Source of the DNA: Curtobacterium caseinilyticum
GTDB taxonomy: Bacteria > Actinomycetota > Actinomycetes > Actinomycetales > Microbacteriaceae
Length of the DNA: 64,000 nt
Direction: 5' to 3'
Assembly: GCF_030363035.1 (NCBI RefSeq)
Contig: NZ_JAUCMN010000004.1
Span: forward strand, 62,001-126,000
Part shown: positions 1-7,226 of the stretch, piece after piece
Position numbering within the stretch: the stretch's first letter is position 1
How the letters are laid out: the number at the start of each line of letters is the position of its first letter
Made by a program: the position numbers and the translations under genes
The notes under the pieces: model-generated
Told to the model about the DNA's origin: nothing
Seen by the model: the letters and a program-made list of their open reading frames with translations, nothing else
Database searches by the model: none

Positions 1-411
1 CCGTTCGACGAGGACGCCCTCGAGGCGGTGCTCGAGCACGCGCGCTCGCGGAACACGGCTGACGGCCTGTCCGGCATGCTCGTGCACCGCGGTGGTCGCT
101 TCATGCAGCTGCTCGAGGGTCCGTACGACGCCGTCCTGGCGACCTACGCCCGGATCGTCGAGGACTCGCGTCACGACGAGGTCCGGCTGCTCGTCGAGGA
201 GTCGATCCACACGCGCCGGTTCCCGGAGTGGTCGATGGCGTACGACCGCGAGTCCGCCGGTGTCGAGGTGCCCGAGGGCTTCAGCACGTTCCTCGACCAG
301 GGCGACCACAGCGCCGACGCGAGCCGTCCGCGCGAGCTGCTGCGCTGGTTCCGGAACCACCCGATGGCCGACCCGACGGCCGCTAAGGGCAAGCACCGGC
401 GCGACGCCTAG
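1..411 (+). CDS. BLUF-domain blue-light sensor, N-terminus cut by window edge
   Basis: The frame is open from base 1 to the TAG at 409-411, so 136 residues are visible and the true start lies outside the window. The visible part matches the second half of a BLUF fold (FAD-binding blue-light sensor): SRN-x-DGLSGML, the strand ending FMQLLEGP, and the later RFPEWSMAY segment. The flavin-contacting Tyr near the N-terminus of such proteins would be upstream of base 1 and cannot be checked. No enzymatic output domain follows, only a short basic tail (AKGKHRRDA), so this is a short BLUF protein that would have to signal through a partner. A GTG at base 28 is internal to the fold and is not the start. 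Confidence 0.85.
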   Translation, partial: PFDEDALEAVLEHARSRNTADGLSGMLVHRGGRFMQLLEGPYDAVLATYARIVEDSRHDEVRLLVEESIHTRRFPEWSMAYDRESAGVEVPEGFSTFLDQGDHSADASRPRELLRWFRNHPMADPTAAKGKHRRDA

Positions 412-452
412 GGCGGTCCGAGGGCGACGCTGCACCGGGTCATACTGGTCCG

Positions 453-758
453 GTGACGACACTGCGAGGCATGATCCGCTCGACCGAGACGCGCGAGGCC
501 GAGGGGTACGCGACCTCGGTCGTGGCGGCGAAGGAAGCCGCGATCGCAGCACTCGACCTGGACGGGTTCGAGCTGACGCAGACGAACGCGGTGGAGAGCA
601 AGGCCACGGGGGAGACGACGATCAAGGCGACGGCGCGCTCGACGGCGACGCGGGAGCACGAGGCGTCGGGGCCGGACTACGAGGCGGCGCTGGCGGCGTA
701 CCGGAACACCGTGCCGGAGGGGTGGCAGGCGCAGCACGTGTGGGTCGTGACGGAGTAG
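453..758 (+). CDS. Small hypothetical protein (101 aa)
   Basis: I do not recognise a named family. A GTG start at 453 lies 41 bp after the BLUF gene; an in-frame ATG sits seven codons on. The product is soluble, without signal peptide or membrane segment, rich in Ala, Thr and Glu, with a conserved-looking core (GYATSVVAAKEAAIAALDLDGFELTQTNAVES) that alternates helix and strand, and it ends in QHVWVVTE. Third codon positions are nearly all G/C, which supports real coding. Same strand as the BLUF gene and possibly co-transcribed with it. Confidence 0.6.
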   Translation: MTTLRGMIRSTETREAEGYATSVVAAKEAAIAALDLDGFELTQTNAVESKATGETTIKATARSTATREHEASGPDYEAALAAYRNTVPEGWQAQHVWVVTE

Positions 759-1276
759 CGCAGCACCATCCGGTCGTGAGCACACCACGGGTCCGCGGCG
801 CTGTTCAGCGGTGGATCGCAAGGTGGCTTGCGACGATGGCACCGGTGTCGGACGTCACCTCCCCCTCGGGAGACGGAGGGCACAGGGACGTCGACTCCGC
901 CGACGCGATCGTGCCAGACCCGACAGCTGTGCGCCGGCTCAACGAGCGCCGCACGGCGCGCGTGCTCTCCAGGGGAGGGCAGACACCGTTGGTGTCACGG
1001 AAGATCCCGCCGAGCGCCGCGCTCCTGGCTGCGGACGTCTGCGGAGGGGGCACGTGCACCGGCGCGGAGGGACGGCCGGCCAGGGAACTGGCCGATCGGA
1101 CACGCTGGACCAGCCACAAGGGAAGGGTGCGCCGCCATCAGGCTGCCTGAACGTGGTCGAGTGGCGAGCTCCGATGCGCCGCGAGGGGGATGCAGGCGAC
1201 GGCCGGTGAGCACGAGTCTTGAGCCCTGGCCAGGGCGAGGAAATGGCCTGGTCCGGCCGTCACGAGGGGATACCAG
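759..1276. other. 518-bp stretch without a convincing gene
   Basis: Open frames exist here on both strands, but their codon usage is weak for this genome. The best is 836-1150 (+), 104 codons, with about 80% G/C in third positions where neighbours exceed 90%, and no recognisable domain. A perfect inverted repeat of 7-bp arms (TCGCAAG-GTGG-CTTGCGA) lies at 816-833. The lower coding signal suggests a decayed gene or long regulatory spacer in front of the secreted protein at 1277. Confidence 0.5.
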
Positions 1277-1792
1277 ATGTTCACACTGTTCCGCCAGGAC
1301 ACGCAGCGACGCTTCGCCGTCGTGCTCGCCGTCAGCGCCCTGACTCTTGGCTCGGTCTTGGTCGCGGGCCCGGCGCAGGCCGCATCGACGAAGTGCAATC
1401 CGGTCGCCAAGCGGTACACGGTGACGGAGGCGAGCGTCAAGTACTCGGTGGGGACCATCACCATCAACACCAACAACTGTCGATCGGGCTCGAAGATGAC
1501 TTCCTCGTCGGCCTCGATGAAGTGGGATCCATCGCCGCTGGGCACGGGCGCCGGATGGCGCTTCGACAACAACACGACGTCGCGCCGTGGCACGGATCCT
1601 CAGATGGCAGGTTGGGTGTCGACTGCGGTCATGAAGATCTGCGCACCGACCCAGATCTCCCCGCTGTGCTCCTACGGTGAGACGTTCAAGGTGACCTACA
1701 CTGGCTACACCGACAACTTCGTCGGTCCGCAGGTGCAGCCGGCCTTCAAGTGCACCAACTCGTACTGCAAGCTCCACTTCAAGAAGGCGTAG
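1277..1792 (+). CDS. Secreted Cys-containing protein of unknown function
   Basis: The ATG at 1277 is preceded by a purine-rich GAGGGG. Residues 1-36 form a clear Sec signal peptide: positive start (RQDTQRR), hydrophobic core and AGPAQA-AS as the likely signal peptidase I site. The mature part, about 135 residues, is Thr/Ser/Lys/Asn rich and has six Cys (for example in STKCNPVAKRY, NNCRSG, MKICAPTQISPLCS, FKCTNSYCKLH), which suggests disulfides. No known domain is recognised. More A/T appears in third codon positions than in neighbouring genes, hinting at transfer or relaxed selection. It ends four bases before the next gene, which encodes a small membrane protein. Confidence 0.7.
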   Translation: MFTLFRQDTQRRFAVVLAVSALTLGSVLVAGPAQAASTKCNPVAKRYTVTEASVKYSVGTITINTNNCRSGSKMTSSSASMKWDPSPLGTGAGWRFDNNTTSRRGTDPQMAGWVSTAVMKICAPTQISPLCSYGETFKVTYTGYTDNFVGPQVQPAFKCTNSYCKLHFKKA

Positions 1793-1795
1793 CTC

Positions 1796-1981
1796 ATGAG
1801 TCGACGACGGTCCCGGCCGGTCAAGCAGTTGCTCCCGCTGCTCGCCCTCGTCCTCGGGCTCGTCGCGAGCGCCATCGGGGAGCGGATCGGGCAGCCGAAC
1901 TCCTGGCTGTGGTTCGGCGGTGGAGTCGTGGTGGCCGTCGTCTGGGCTGTGCTCGTCCGTCGGAACAGCCGGATGCGTTAG
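1796..1981 (+). CDS. Small membrane protein (61 aa)
   Basis: Starts three bases after the stop of the secreted-protein gene, so the pair is almost certainly one transcript. The product has a basic N-terminus (MSRRRSRPVKQ) and two hydrophobic spans (about residues 11-27 and 38-54) joined by a short loop, GERIGQPNSWLW, and ends in RRNSRMR, placing both ends in the cytoplasm. I recognise no family. By context it may help export, immunity against or anchoring of the secreted partner, but that is only inference. Confidence 0.6.
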   Translation: MSRRRSRPVKQLLPLLALVLGLVASAIGERIGQPNSWLWFGGGVVVAVVWAVLVRRNSRMR

Positions 1982-2009
1982 CGCTCGTTCCGAACCCACG
2001 CCCAGGAAG

Positions 2010-2043
2010 CCCCGTTCGCTCCCGTACGCAGGAGCGGGCGGGG
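2010..2043 (+). terminator. Hairpin after the secreted/membrane protein pair
   Basis: A 13-bp stem (CCCCGTTCGCTCC paired with GGAGCGGGCGGGG, two G-U wobbles) with an 8-nt loop lies 29 bp after the stop at 1981 and is followed by TCCTTCC. Position and shape fit an intrinsic terminator without a proper U tract, as is common in actinobacteria. Confidence 0.55.
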
Positions 2044-2142
2044 TCCTTCCATGCACCCGGTGGCACAGGAGGTCCTCGACCGGACCTACAGCCGCCCCGT
2101 CCTTCTGCAGGACAGGTTCTCCACAGCCGCGGCCACCGGGGT

Positions 2143-3564
2143 CTAACGCCTTTCGGAAGCCTCGGATCCCGCCAGCTTGCTGTGCTTCCGCGAGTACCCG
2201 AAGTACACCCCGAGCCCGATCGCGAACCAGATCGCGAACCGCACCCACGTCTCCCACTGCAGGAACGTCACGAGCCACAGCGACGCGACGACCCCGATGA
2301 TCGGCACGACCGGCATGAAGGGGAGCCTGAACTGCCGGTCGAGGTCGGGCTGCCGGTAGCGCAGCACGATCACGGCCGAGCACACCACGACGAACGCGAG
2401 CAGGATGCCGATGTTCGTCAGCTCGGCGACGACCCCGATCGGCAGCACGCCCGCGAGCACCGCCGACGCGATGCCGAGGATCCACGTGACCCGCGTCGGG
2501 ACGTGGCGCTTCGGATCGGTCTTCGCGAACCACTTCGGCATGAGGCCGTCGCGGCTCATCGAGAACCAGACGCGCGAGGCCCCGAGCATGAACGTGACGA
2601 GCACGGTGACGATGCCGACGATGGCGCCGATCGCGATGACGTTCGCGACCCCGCCGAGCCCGACCGCCGCGAACGCCGACGAGAACCCCGAGGCCGGGTC
2701 GATGTCGGTGTACTCCTGCATGCCCGTCAGCACCAGGGTCGCCAGGACGTACAGGACCATCGCGATGCCGAGGGAGAGCAGGATCGCCTTCGGCATGTGC
2801 TTCCGTGCGTCGGTGGACTCCTCGGCCGCGGTCGACATGGCGTCGTAGCCGAACACCGCGAAGAACACCGTCGCGGCGCCGGTCATCACGCCGCCGAACC
2901 CGAACGGGAAGTACGGCGAGTAGTTGGCGCTGTTGATGTGGAAGACCCCGAGCACGACGATGAGCACGACGAGGCCGACCTTGATCGCCACTGCGACGAG
3001 CTCGAACCGAGCGGCGCTCCGGATGCCGCGGGTGAGGACGAACGCGGTGAGCAGGCACAGCACGATCGCGAAGACGTCGACCACGTGGCCGTCGCCGGTG
3101 CCGGGCGCGCCGAGCATCCACGCGGGCAGCTCGATGCCGAACTGGCCGACCAGGAACCCGACGTAGCCCGAGATGCCGATCGCGACGACGGCGACGATGG
3201 CGGTGTACTCGAGCAGCAGGTCCCACCCGATGAGCCACCCGACGACCTCGCCGAGCACGGCGTAGCCGTAGGTGTAGGCGCTGCCGGCCTTCGGGATGAG
3301 GCCCGCGAACTCGGCGTACGACAGCGCAGCGGCGGCACTGGCGACACCGGCGACCAGGAAGCTGATGAGCACGGCGGGGCCGGCGACACCGTTCGCGACG
3401 GTGCCCGCGAGCGTGAAGATGCCCGCGCCGATGATCCCGCCGATGCCGATCGCGGTGAGCTGCCACAGGCCGAGGTGCCGCTTGAGGCCGCCCTCGTCCT
3501 CGGGCCCGTCGTCGATCGTGTCGATGGGCTTCCGTCGGAAGATGCCGTGTGTCGTCGTCGTCAC
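2143..3564 (-). CDS. APC-family amino acid permease
   Basis: A 473-residue integral membrane protein with about 12 spans, of the amino acid-polyamine-organocation superfamily, cationic amino acid transporter-like branch. The family signature in the first span, GIGGIIGAGIF, lies at residues 40-50; FFAVFGYDAMSTAAEES matches the substrate-site region of span 6 and the loop after it. I chose the GTG at 3564 because AAGGAG stands 12 bases before it and the residues further upstream have no family counterpart. It would import amino acids across the cytoplasmic membrane by ion symport or exchange; substrate cannot be read from sequence. The divergent DUF427 gene starts 46 bp away. Confidence 0.92.
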   Translation of the reverse strand: MTTTTHGIFRRKPIDTIDDGPEDEGGLKRHLGLWQLTAIGIGGIIGAGIFTLAGTVANGVAGPAVLISFLVAGVASAAAALSYAEFAGLIPKAGSAYTYGYAVLGEVVGWLIGWDLLLEYTAIVAVVAIGISGYVGFLVGQFGIELPAWMLGAPGTGDGHVVDVFAIVLCLLTAFVLTRGIRSAARFELVAVAIKVGLVVLIVVLGVFHINSANYSPYFPFGFGGVMTGAATVFFAVFGYDAMSTAAEESTDARKHMPKAILLSLGIAMVLYVLATLVLTGMQEYTDIDPASGFSSAFAAVGLGGVANVIAIGAIVGIVTVLVTFMLGASRVWFSMSRDGLMPKWFAKTDPKRHVPTRVTWILGIASAVLAGVLPIGVVAELTNIGILLAFVVVCSAVIVLRYRQPDLDRQFRLPFMPVVPIIGVVASLWLVTFLQWETWVRFAIWFAIGLGVYFGYSRKHSKLAGSEASERR

Positions 3565-3610
3565 GCGCCCACTCTGCTCCTTCTGCGGCGACGGTGGTAG
3601 ACCCGGCTGC

Positions 3611-4102
3611 ATGCGTCGTGCTGCTCGAGTCGAACCCGGTCCCGGTCAGGAGTCCGTGTGGGACTACCCCCGTCCTCCCGCCGTCGAGGCCGTCCCGGAA
3701 CGGGTGGTGGTCCGGCTCGGCGGGGCGGTCGTCGTCGACACGACGGACGCGGTGCGGGTGCTCGAGACGTCGCACCCGCCGGTGTACTACGTGCCGATGA
3801 CGGGCGTCGACCTGCGCCCGGCCGCCGGGTCGAGCATGTGCGAGTTCAAGGGGCGCGCGCGGTACTTCGACGTCGTCGGCGGCAACGGGGTCGTGGCTCC
3901 GCGGGCTGCGTGGAACTACCCGACGCCGGAGCCCGGGTACGAGGACCTGCGGCACCGGATCGCGATCTACCCGTCGGCGATGGACTCGTGCGAGGTGGGC
4001 GGCGAAGTCGTCGAAGCGCAGGAGGGCGACTTCTACGGGGGCTGGATCACGTCCCGCGTGGTCGGACCCTTCAAGGGCGCGCCGGGCACGCTCGGGTGGT
4101 GA
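3611..4102 (+). CDS. DUF427 family protein
   Basis: A 163-residue protein with the DUF427 (PF04248) beta-barrel signature: ERVVVRLGGAVVVDTTDAVRVLETSHPPVYYVP, then CEFKGRARYFDV, WNYPTPEPGYEDLRHRIAIYPSAMD and the C-terminal EGDFYGGWITSRVVGPFKG. The family is widespread in actinobacteria and fungi and lacks a settled biochemical function. The ATG at 3611 gives the usual family length. It is divergently placed from the permease across 46 bp, so the two may share a control region. Confidence 0.88.
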   Translation: MRRAARVEPGPGQESVWDYPRPPAVEAVPERVVVRLGGAVVVDTTDAVRVLETSHPPVYYVPMTGVDLRPAAGSSMCEFKGRARYFDVVGGNGVVAPRAAWNYPTPEPGYEDLRHRIAIYPSAMDSCEVGGEVVEAQEGDFYGGWITSRVVGPFKGAPGTLGW

Positions 4103-4171
4103 CCACCCGTCCGGCGGCCGCGCACGCACGATGACCACCCGCCTCGGTGACCACGCGCGGGCGGGTGCGTC

Positions 4172-4205
4172 GTGCCGGACGTCCGCCGCGCCTCCCGTCC
4201 GGCAC
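4172..4205. terminator. Inverted repeat between convergent genes
   Basis: GTGCCGGAC (4172-4180) and GTCCGGCAC (4197-4205) are perfect 9-bp arms around a 16-nt loop that contains CCTCCC, resembling half of the GCCTCCCGTCC element found elsewhere in the window. It lies between the convergent ends of the DUF427 gene and the small membrane protein gene and probably terminates both. Confidence 0.5.
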
Positions 4206-4228
4206 GATCCGCGGGACGCGTCGGGCCG

Positions 4229-4561
4229 TCAGCGGCGCGCGTAGGGCGACCAGAACGGCGGCGGGAAGCCCCCGTCCGTCCCGAAGGTCAGCAGCTGCCA
4301 GACCATCATCGCCAGCCCGACCGCACCGAGCACCAGGGCGATCCACGCCCAGACGCGCACCGCGCGTCGGCGTCCGGCGATGCGGACGGCGCGCAGACCA
4401 CAGAGCACGCAGACGATGCCGAACGCCGCTCCGAGGAACACGTGACGGGCCATGCCCGCCGCGGGCACGATGATCCCCATCCAGAGCGACAGGGGAGCGA
4501 GCAGCACGGCGACGGTCGCCAGGGCGGCGGGTGGCTCGTGGTCGCGGGCTGCGGCTCCCAT
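4229..4561 (-). CDS. Small membrane protein, three to four spans
   Basis: A 110-residue hydrophobic protein starting at ATG 4561. After MGAAARDHEPPAA come hydrophobic stretches at about residues 13-33, 40-60 and 69-91, separated by an RIAGRRRAVR basic loop. The layout resembles DUF4190-type small membrane proteins of actinobacteria, but I cannot assign it firmly. No enzymatic motif. Convergent with the DUF427 gene and divergent from the DoxX-like gene. Confidence 0.65.
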   Translation of the reverse strand: MGAAARDHEPPAALATVAVLLAPLSLWMGIIVPAAGMARHVFLGAAFGIVCVLCGLRAVRIAGRRRAVRVWAWIALVLGAVGLAMMVWQLLTFGTDGGFPPPFWSPYARR

Positions 4562-4696
4562 GAACCGAACCTAGCGGTCGGCGACCGTCGCCGTCCGGGG
4601 AGCTGACGGAGCCTCGCGTCACGTGGACGAGCGCCGTTCCGCGCACCGCCGGTCGACGCGCCGGACGGCCGACGCACGAGCGAGCACCATGGAGGC

Positions 4697-5086
4697 ATGC
4701 GTTCCTTCGTCCGTGTCCTGCTCGGAGCCGCCCTCGTCTTCGCGGGGACGAGCCACCTCACCTTCGCCCGTCGGGACTTCCGCGCCCAGGTGCCGGACTT
4801 CGTACCGCTCGACACGGACACGACGGTGCTCGCGTCGGGCGTGGCCGAGATCGGGCTCGGCAGCGCGCTGCTGTTCACGCCGCGGCGCCGCCGGAGGACC
4901 GTCGGCACCATCGCGGCGCTGTTCTTCACCGTGATCTTCCCCGGCAACCTGTCGCAGTGGGTGAACCGCCGCGATGCCTTCGGCCTCGACAGCGACGAGA
5001 AGCGCGTCGCCCGCCTGTTCGGGCAGCCCCTGCTGATCTGGGCGGCGCTCTGGTCGACGCGCGGCTCCGCGAGCGCGGGTCGCTGA
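4697..5086 (+). CDS. DoxX-like membrane protein
   Basis: A 129-residue protein with a hydrophobic N-terminal span (LLGAALVFAGTSHLTF), a second around VLASGVAEIGLGSALLF, a third at RRTVGTIAALFFTVIFPGNLSQW and a last one at QPLLIWAALWST. The pattern of four spans with GxxHxxF in the first and PGNxxQ in the third is typical of the DoxX/DoxD-like family, small membrane proteins of uncertain redox-linked role. The TGA overlaps the next ATG by one base (TGATG), indicating translational coupling. Confidence 0.75.
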   Translation: MRSFVRVLLGAALVFAGTSHLTFARRDFRAQVPDFVPLDTDTTVLASGVAEIGLGSALLFTPRRRRRTVGTIAALFFTVIFPGNLSQWVNRRDAFGLDSDEKRVARLFGQPLLIWAALWSTRGSASAGR

Positions 5087-5640
5087 TGCCCGGCCCGGCG
5101 ACACCGCGCGACCCGGACGGCCCGTCCGGGCCGCGCGGCGCGGCCGGAGCAGCCGGAGCGGTCGGCTTCGCCGGTCACGATGCCGGGACACGGACCCGGC
5201 CCGGTGCGCGGGCCGGTGCCGGTGCCGGTGCCGGTGCCGGTGCTGGCGGCGGTCCGGACGGCGCCGCGGTCGGCCGGGAGGCACGGCGCACCTCCCACGG
5301 GTCCCGTCGCGTCGGCGACGTGGTCGCCACGGTCCTGCTGCTGGTCCTGCTGGCGGTCGAGTCGGTCGCCGCCGGCGGCGCGATCGTCTTCCTCTCGATG
5401 GCGTTCCACTCGTGTGCTGCGCCGGGGAACTCCTGCGACGTCGGTCTCGGCAGCACCGTCGTCACCGTCGGTCCGGTGCTCGCCGGGCTCGTGTTCGTCG
5501 CGACCCTGCTCGGCTGCACCCTGCGACTCGTGCGCCGCCGCCTGGCCTGGCCGATCGCCCTGGTCGGGATCGCCGCCCAGATCGTCGTGTTCTCGGCGGC
5601 ACTGCTGCTGGTCGACAGCGCCGTGCAGCACGGTTTCTGA
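5086..5640 (+). CDS. Membrane protein with low-complexity Gly/Ala cytoplasmic head
   Basis: A 184-residue protein translated by TGATG coupling from the DoxX-like gene. Residues 1-75 are disordered and rich in Gly, Ala, Pro and Arg and include an Ala-Gly dipeptide run coded by a GGTGCC hexamer repeated in tandem (about 5213-5244). Three hydrophobic spans follow: VVATVLLLVLLAVESVAAGGAIVF, TVGPVLAGLVFVATLLG and WPIALVGIAAQIVVFSAALLL, with two Cys in the first extracytoplasmic loop (HSCAAPGNSCD). I do not recognise a family; function unknown. Confidence 0.65.
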   Translation: MPGPATPRDPDGPSGPRGAAGAAGAVGFAGHDAGTRTRPGARAGAGAGAGAGAGGGPDGAAVGREARRTSHGSRRVGDVVATVLLLVLLAVESVAAGGAIVFLSMAFHSCAAPGNSCDVGLGSTVVTVGPVLAGLVFVATLLGCTLRLVRRRLAWPIALVGIAAQIVVFSAALLLVDSAVQHGF

Positions 5641-5733
5641 GCCACTCCTGCACAGCGCGCCCGTCGGTGGCGGTCGTCCACAGCGCGGCCATCGGCGGCT
5701 CTGCCCGGCGGCCTCGCCCGCCAAGGTCGACGC

Positions 5734-6207
5734 ATGTCAGGAACCGATGTGCTCGACCAACTGTTCACCACCCCCGCCCGCACCGACGACGACGTGGTCG
5801 CCCTCGTCACCGGTGTCGTCGGAAGGCCCCTCCGACGACAGTGCTGGGTGCTGTTCCTCGACGAACGGGCACTGCCCGTGCCGTTCCTGCTGCCGGTGTC
5901 CGACCTGCCGCTGCAGCCCGACGAGCACGTCGACGACCTCGCGACCCTCGTGGCGGAGGTGTGCGCCGACAACTCCGCGGCCGAGGTCGTGCTGGTGTGG
6001 GAGCGTCCGGGCGAGACGGAGCTGTTCCCGGTCGACTGGGAGTGGATCGACGCCTGCGCGTGCGCCTTCGCGGAGCACGCCGTCCGGGTGCGGGGACAGG
6101 TCGTCGTGCACGCTACGGGGACCGCGATGGTCGAGCTGGACGAGCTCGAGGCCGAGGCCGAAGCCGAGGCCGAGGTCGAGCACGGCGAGCAGGCGGTGCG
6201 GTCGTGA
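5734..6207 (+). CDS. Hypothetical acidic protein (157 aa)
   Basis: A soluble protein starting at ATG 5734 with alternating strand and helix: CWVLFLDERALPVPFLLPVSDLPLQPDE, then VVLVWERPGETELFPVDWEWIDACACAFAEHAVRVRGQVVVHA. Comparable short proteins occur in actinobacteria beside unrelated genes, but none has a known role to my knowledge. The C-terminus carries an EA-dipeptide run (EAEAEAEAEVE) encoded by an imperfect GAGGCC hexamer repeat and is strongly acidic. It is convergent with the lysozyme-like gene 23 bp downstream. Confidence 0.6.
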   Translation: MSGTDVLDQLFTTPARTDDDVVALVTGVVGRPLRRQCWVLFLDERALPVPFLLPVSDLPLQPDEHVDDLATLVAEVCADNSAAEVVLVWERPGETELFPVDWEWIDACACAFAEHAVRVRGQVVVHATGTAMVELDELEAEAEAEAEVEHGEQAVRS

Positions 6208-6230
6208 CGACCCGCTGTCCGTCCCGCTCG

Positions 6231-6845
6231 TCAGCCCTGCGGGGCGGCGTCGGGGACGGTCTGGCCGGTCAGCCCTTCGACCACGGCCTTGGCCTCCGGC
6301 CAGAACTTCGCGTAGTGCTCCGGATCGGCGTTGATCTGCACGGCGTGCGCCATCTGCGTCGGGGTCATCGTCTTCCACCCGGGCGTCTTCACGAGCTTGG
6401 TGTAGAACATCGTCGCCGCCGTGTACGGGTCCATCCGCTGCTCGTAGGTGCCCCACGCGCCGTTGTCACGCTGCTGGAACAGCCCCCGGCTGTCGGGCCC
6501 GGCGGCGTCACCGTGGTCGAGGTTCACCAGGCTCGACTCGCCGATCGCGGTCATCACGCCGACGGCCTGGGTGTGCGGACCGATGCCGAGGGCCTGCGCC
6601 GCCTCGATGACGTACGCGGCGTTCACCAGGCGGTCCTGGCAGAACCCGCCGACCGGTCCCGCTGGCACGACGATGCCGCCGACCGTCCTCGACGCGACCT
6701 CGGGGCAGGCCGGGGCCGCCGTGACGGACTTCGCGGCGCCCGTGAGCGAGTGCACCGCGATGACGACGACCACCACGACGCCGATGACCGCGGCGACCAC
6801 GCCGGCACCGAACACCGAGGCGATGGCGATGCCGGCGCGGCGCAT
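6231..6845 (-). CDS. Membrane-anchored lysozyme-like (transglycosylase fold) protein
   Basis: A 204-residue protein. I chose the ATG at 6845 because GGAAGGA precedes it by a good distance; 31 further in-frame codons upstream lack coding character. Residues 1-30 form an uncleaved-looking signal anchor (MRRAGIAIA followed by a Val-rich span). The rest is the lysozyme-like domain often found in front of NlpC/P60 domains: FCQDRLVNAAYVIEAAQALGI, AVGVMTAIGESSLVNLDHGDAAGPDSRGLFQQR, DPYTAATMFYTKLV and a HAVQINADPEHYAKFWPEA tail. The Glu in AIGESSL is the candidate catalytic acid. It would cleave peptidoglycan glycan strands outside the membrane; here no peptidase domain is fused. Confidence 0.8.
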   Translation of the reverse strand: MRRAGIAIASVFGAGVVAAVIGVVVVVVIAVHSLTGAAKSVTAAPACPEVASRTVGGIVVPAGPVGGFCQDRLVNAAYVIEAAQALGIGPHTQAVGVMTAIGESSLVNLDHGDAAGPDSRGLFQQRDNGAWGTYEQRMDPYTAATMFYTKLVKTPGWKTMTPTQMAHAVQINADPEHYAKFWPEAKAVVEGLTGQTVPDAAPQG

Positions 6846-6954
6846 GCGTGGTCCTTCCGAGCGGGCGGTCGTCCGGCGGTGCCGGATGCCGTCTGGTGCA
6901 GAGCACGACGAGCGTACGGGCACCTGCTGGGAGGACACAGCCGCCCGATCGGGG

Positions 6955-7150
6955 GTGTCGACCGGACCGCGGTGGTCCGTGTCGCAACGCTCGCGGCGGT
7001 CCGGTGTCGACCGGACCGCGGTGGTCCGTGTCGCAGCGCCGGCGGAGGTCCGGTGTCGACCGGACCGCGGTGGTCCGTGTCGCAGCGCCGGCGGAGGTCC
7101 GGTGTCGACCGGACCGCCGTGGTCCGAGCCTCAGCGCCGGCGGCGGTCGA
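6955..7150. repeat. 49-bp tandem repeat, four units
   Basis: Units start at 6955, 7004, 7053 and 7102, each opening GTGTCGACCGGACCGC. Units 2 and 3 are nearly identical; unit 1 differs around 6987-6996 and unit 4 around 7117-7131. Each unit holds GGACC-GCGGT-GGTCC and, across the junction of two units, GGTCCGG-TGTCGA-CCGGACC, so alternative hairpins share strands. Unit 4 overlaps the 3' end of the 31-codon gene at 7131-7226, from which the array may have grown. The array fills most of the spacer between that gene and the lysozyme-like gene. Confidence 0.9.
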
Positions 7151-7226
7151 ACAGGCCGGTCGCGGCCAGCGAGAGCACGACGATCGCCCCGACGGCGACC
7201 ACGAGGACGACCTCCGCGCTCTCCAT
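7131..7226 (-). CDS. 31-aa single-span membrane protein coupled to APC permease
   Basis: ATG at 7226-7224 overlaps the permease stop (TGATG), giving a peptide that reads MESAEVVLVVAVGAIVV, continues LSLAATGLFDRRRR and stops at 7131. It is one hydrophobic helix with an acidic N-terminus and four Arg at the C-terminus, so the C-terminus should be cytoplasmic. Third codon positions are almost all G/C. Size, topology and coupling resemble accessory peptides of other transporters such as KdpF or the small subunit MetS of the MetP methionine importer; no such subunit is established for APC permeases as far as I know. A role in stability or activity of the permease is inference. Confidence 0.7.
   Translation of the reverse strand: MESAEVVLVVAVGAIVVLSLAATGLFDRRRR

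Noticed and set aside
836..1150. 104-codon ORF in the gap after the small hypothetical gene
   Set aside because: Weak third-position bias, no ribosome site and no domain; noted only as a possible gene remnant.
995..4138. Very long minus-strand open frame of over 1000 codons
   Set aside because: It lies antisense or out of phase to the permease, DUF427 and secreted-protein genes and its translation is Arg/Pro/His-rich without domains, as expected for shadow frames in 72% GC DNA.
5213..5244. GGTGCC hexamer run as a phase-variable switch
   Set aside because: The 6-bp period changes length by whole codons only, so it cannot switch the gene off.
6955..7150. Possible CRISPR array from 49-bp repeats
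   Set aside because: The repeats are directly adjacent without unique spacers, and no cas gene is present.
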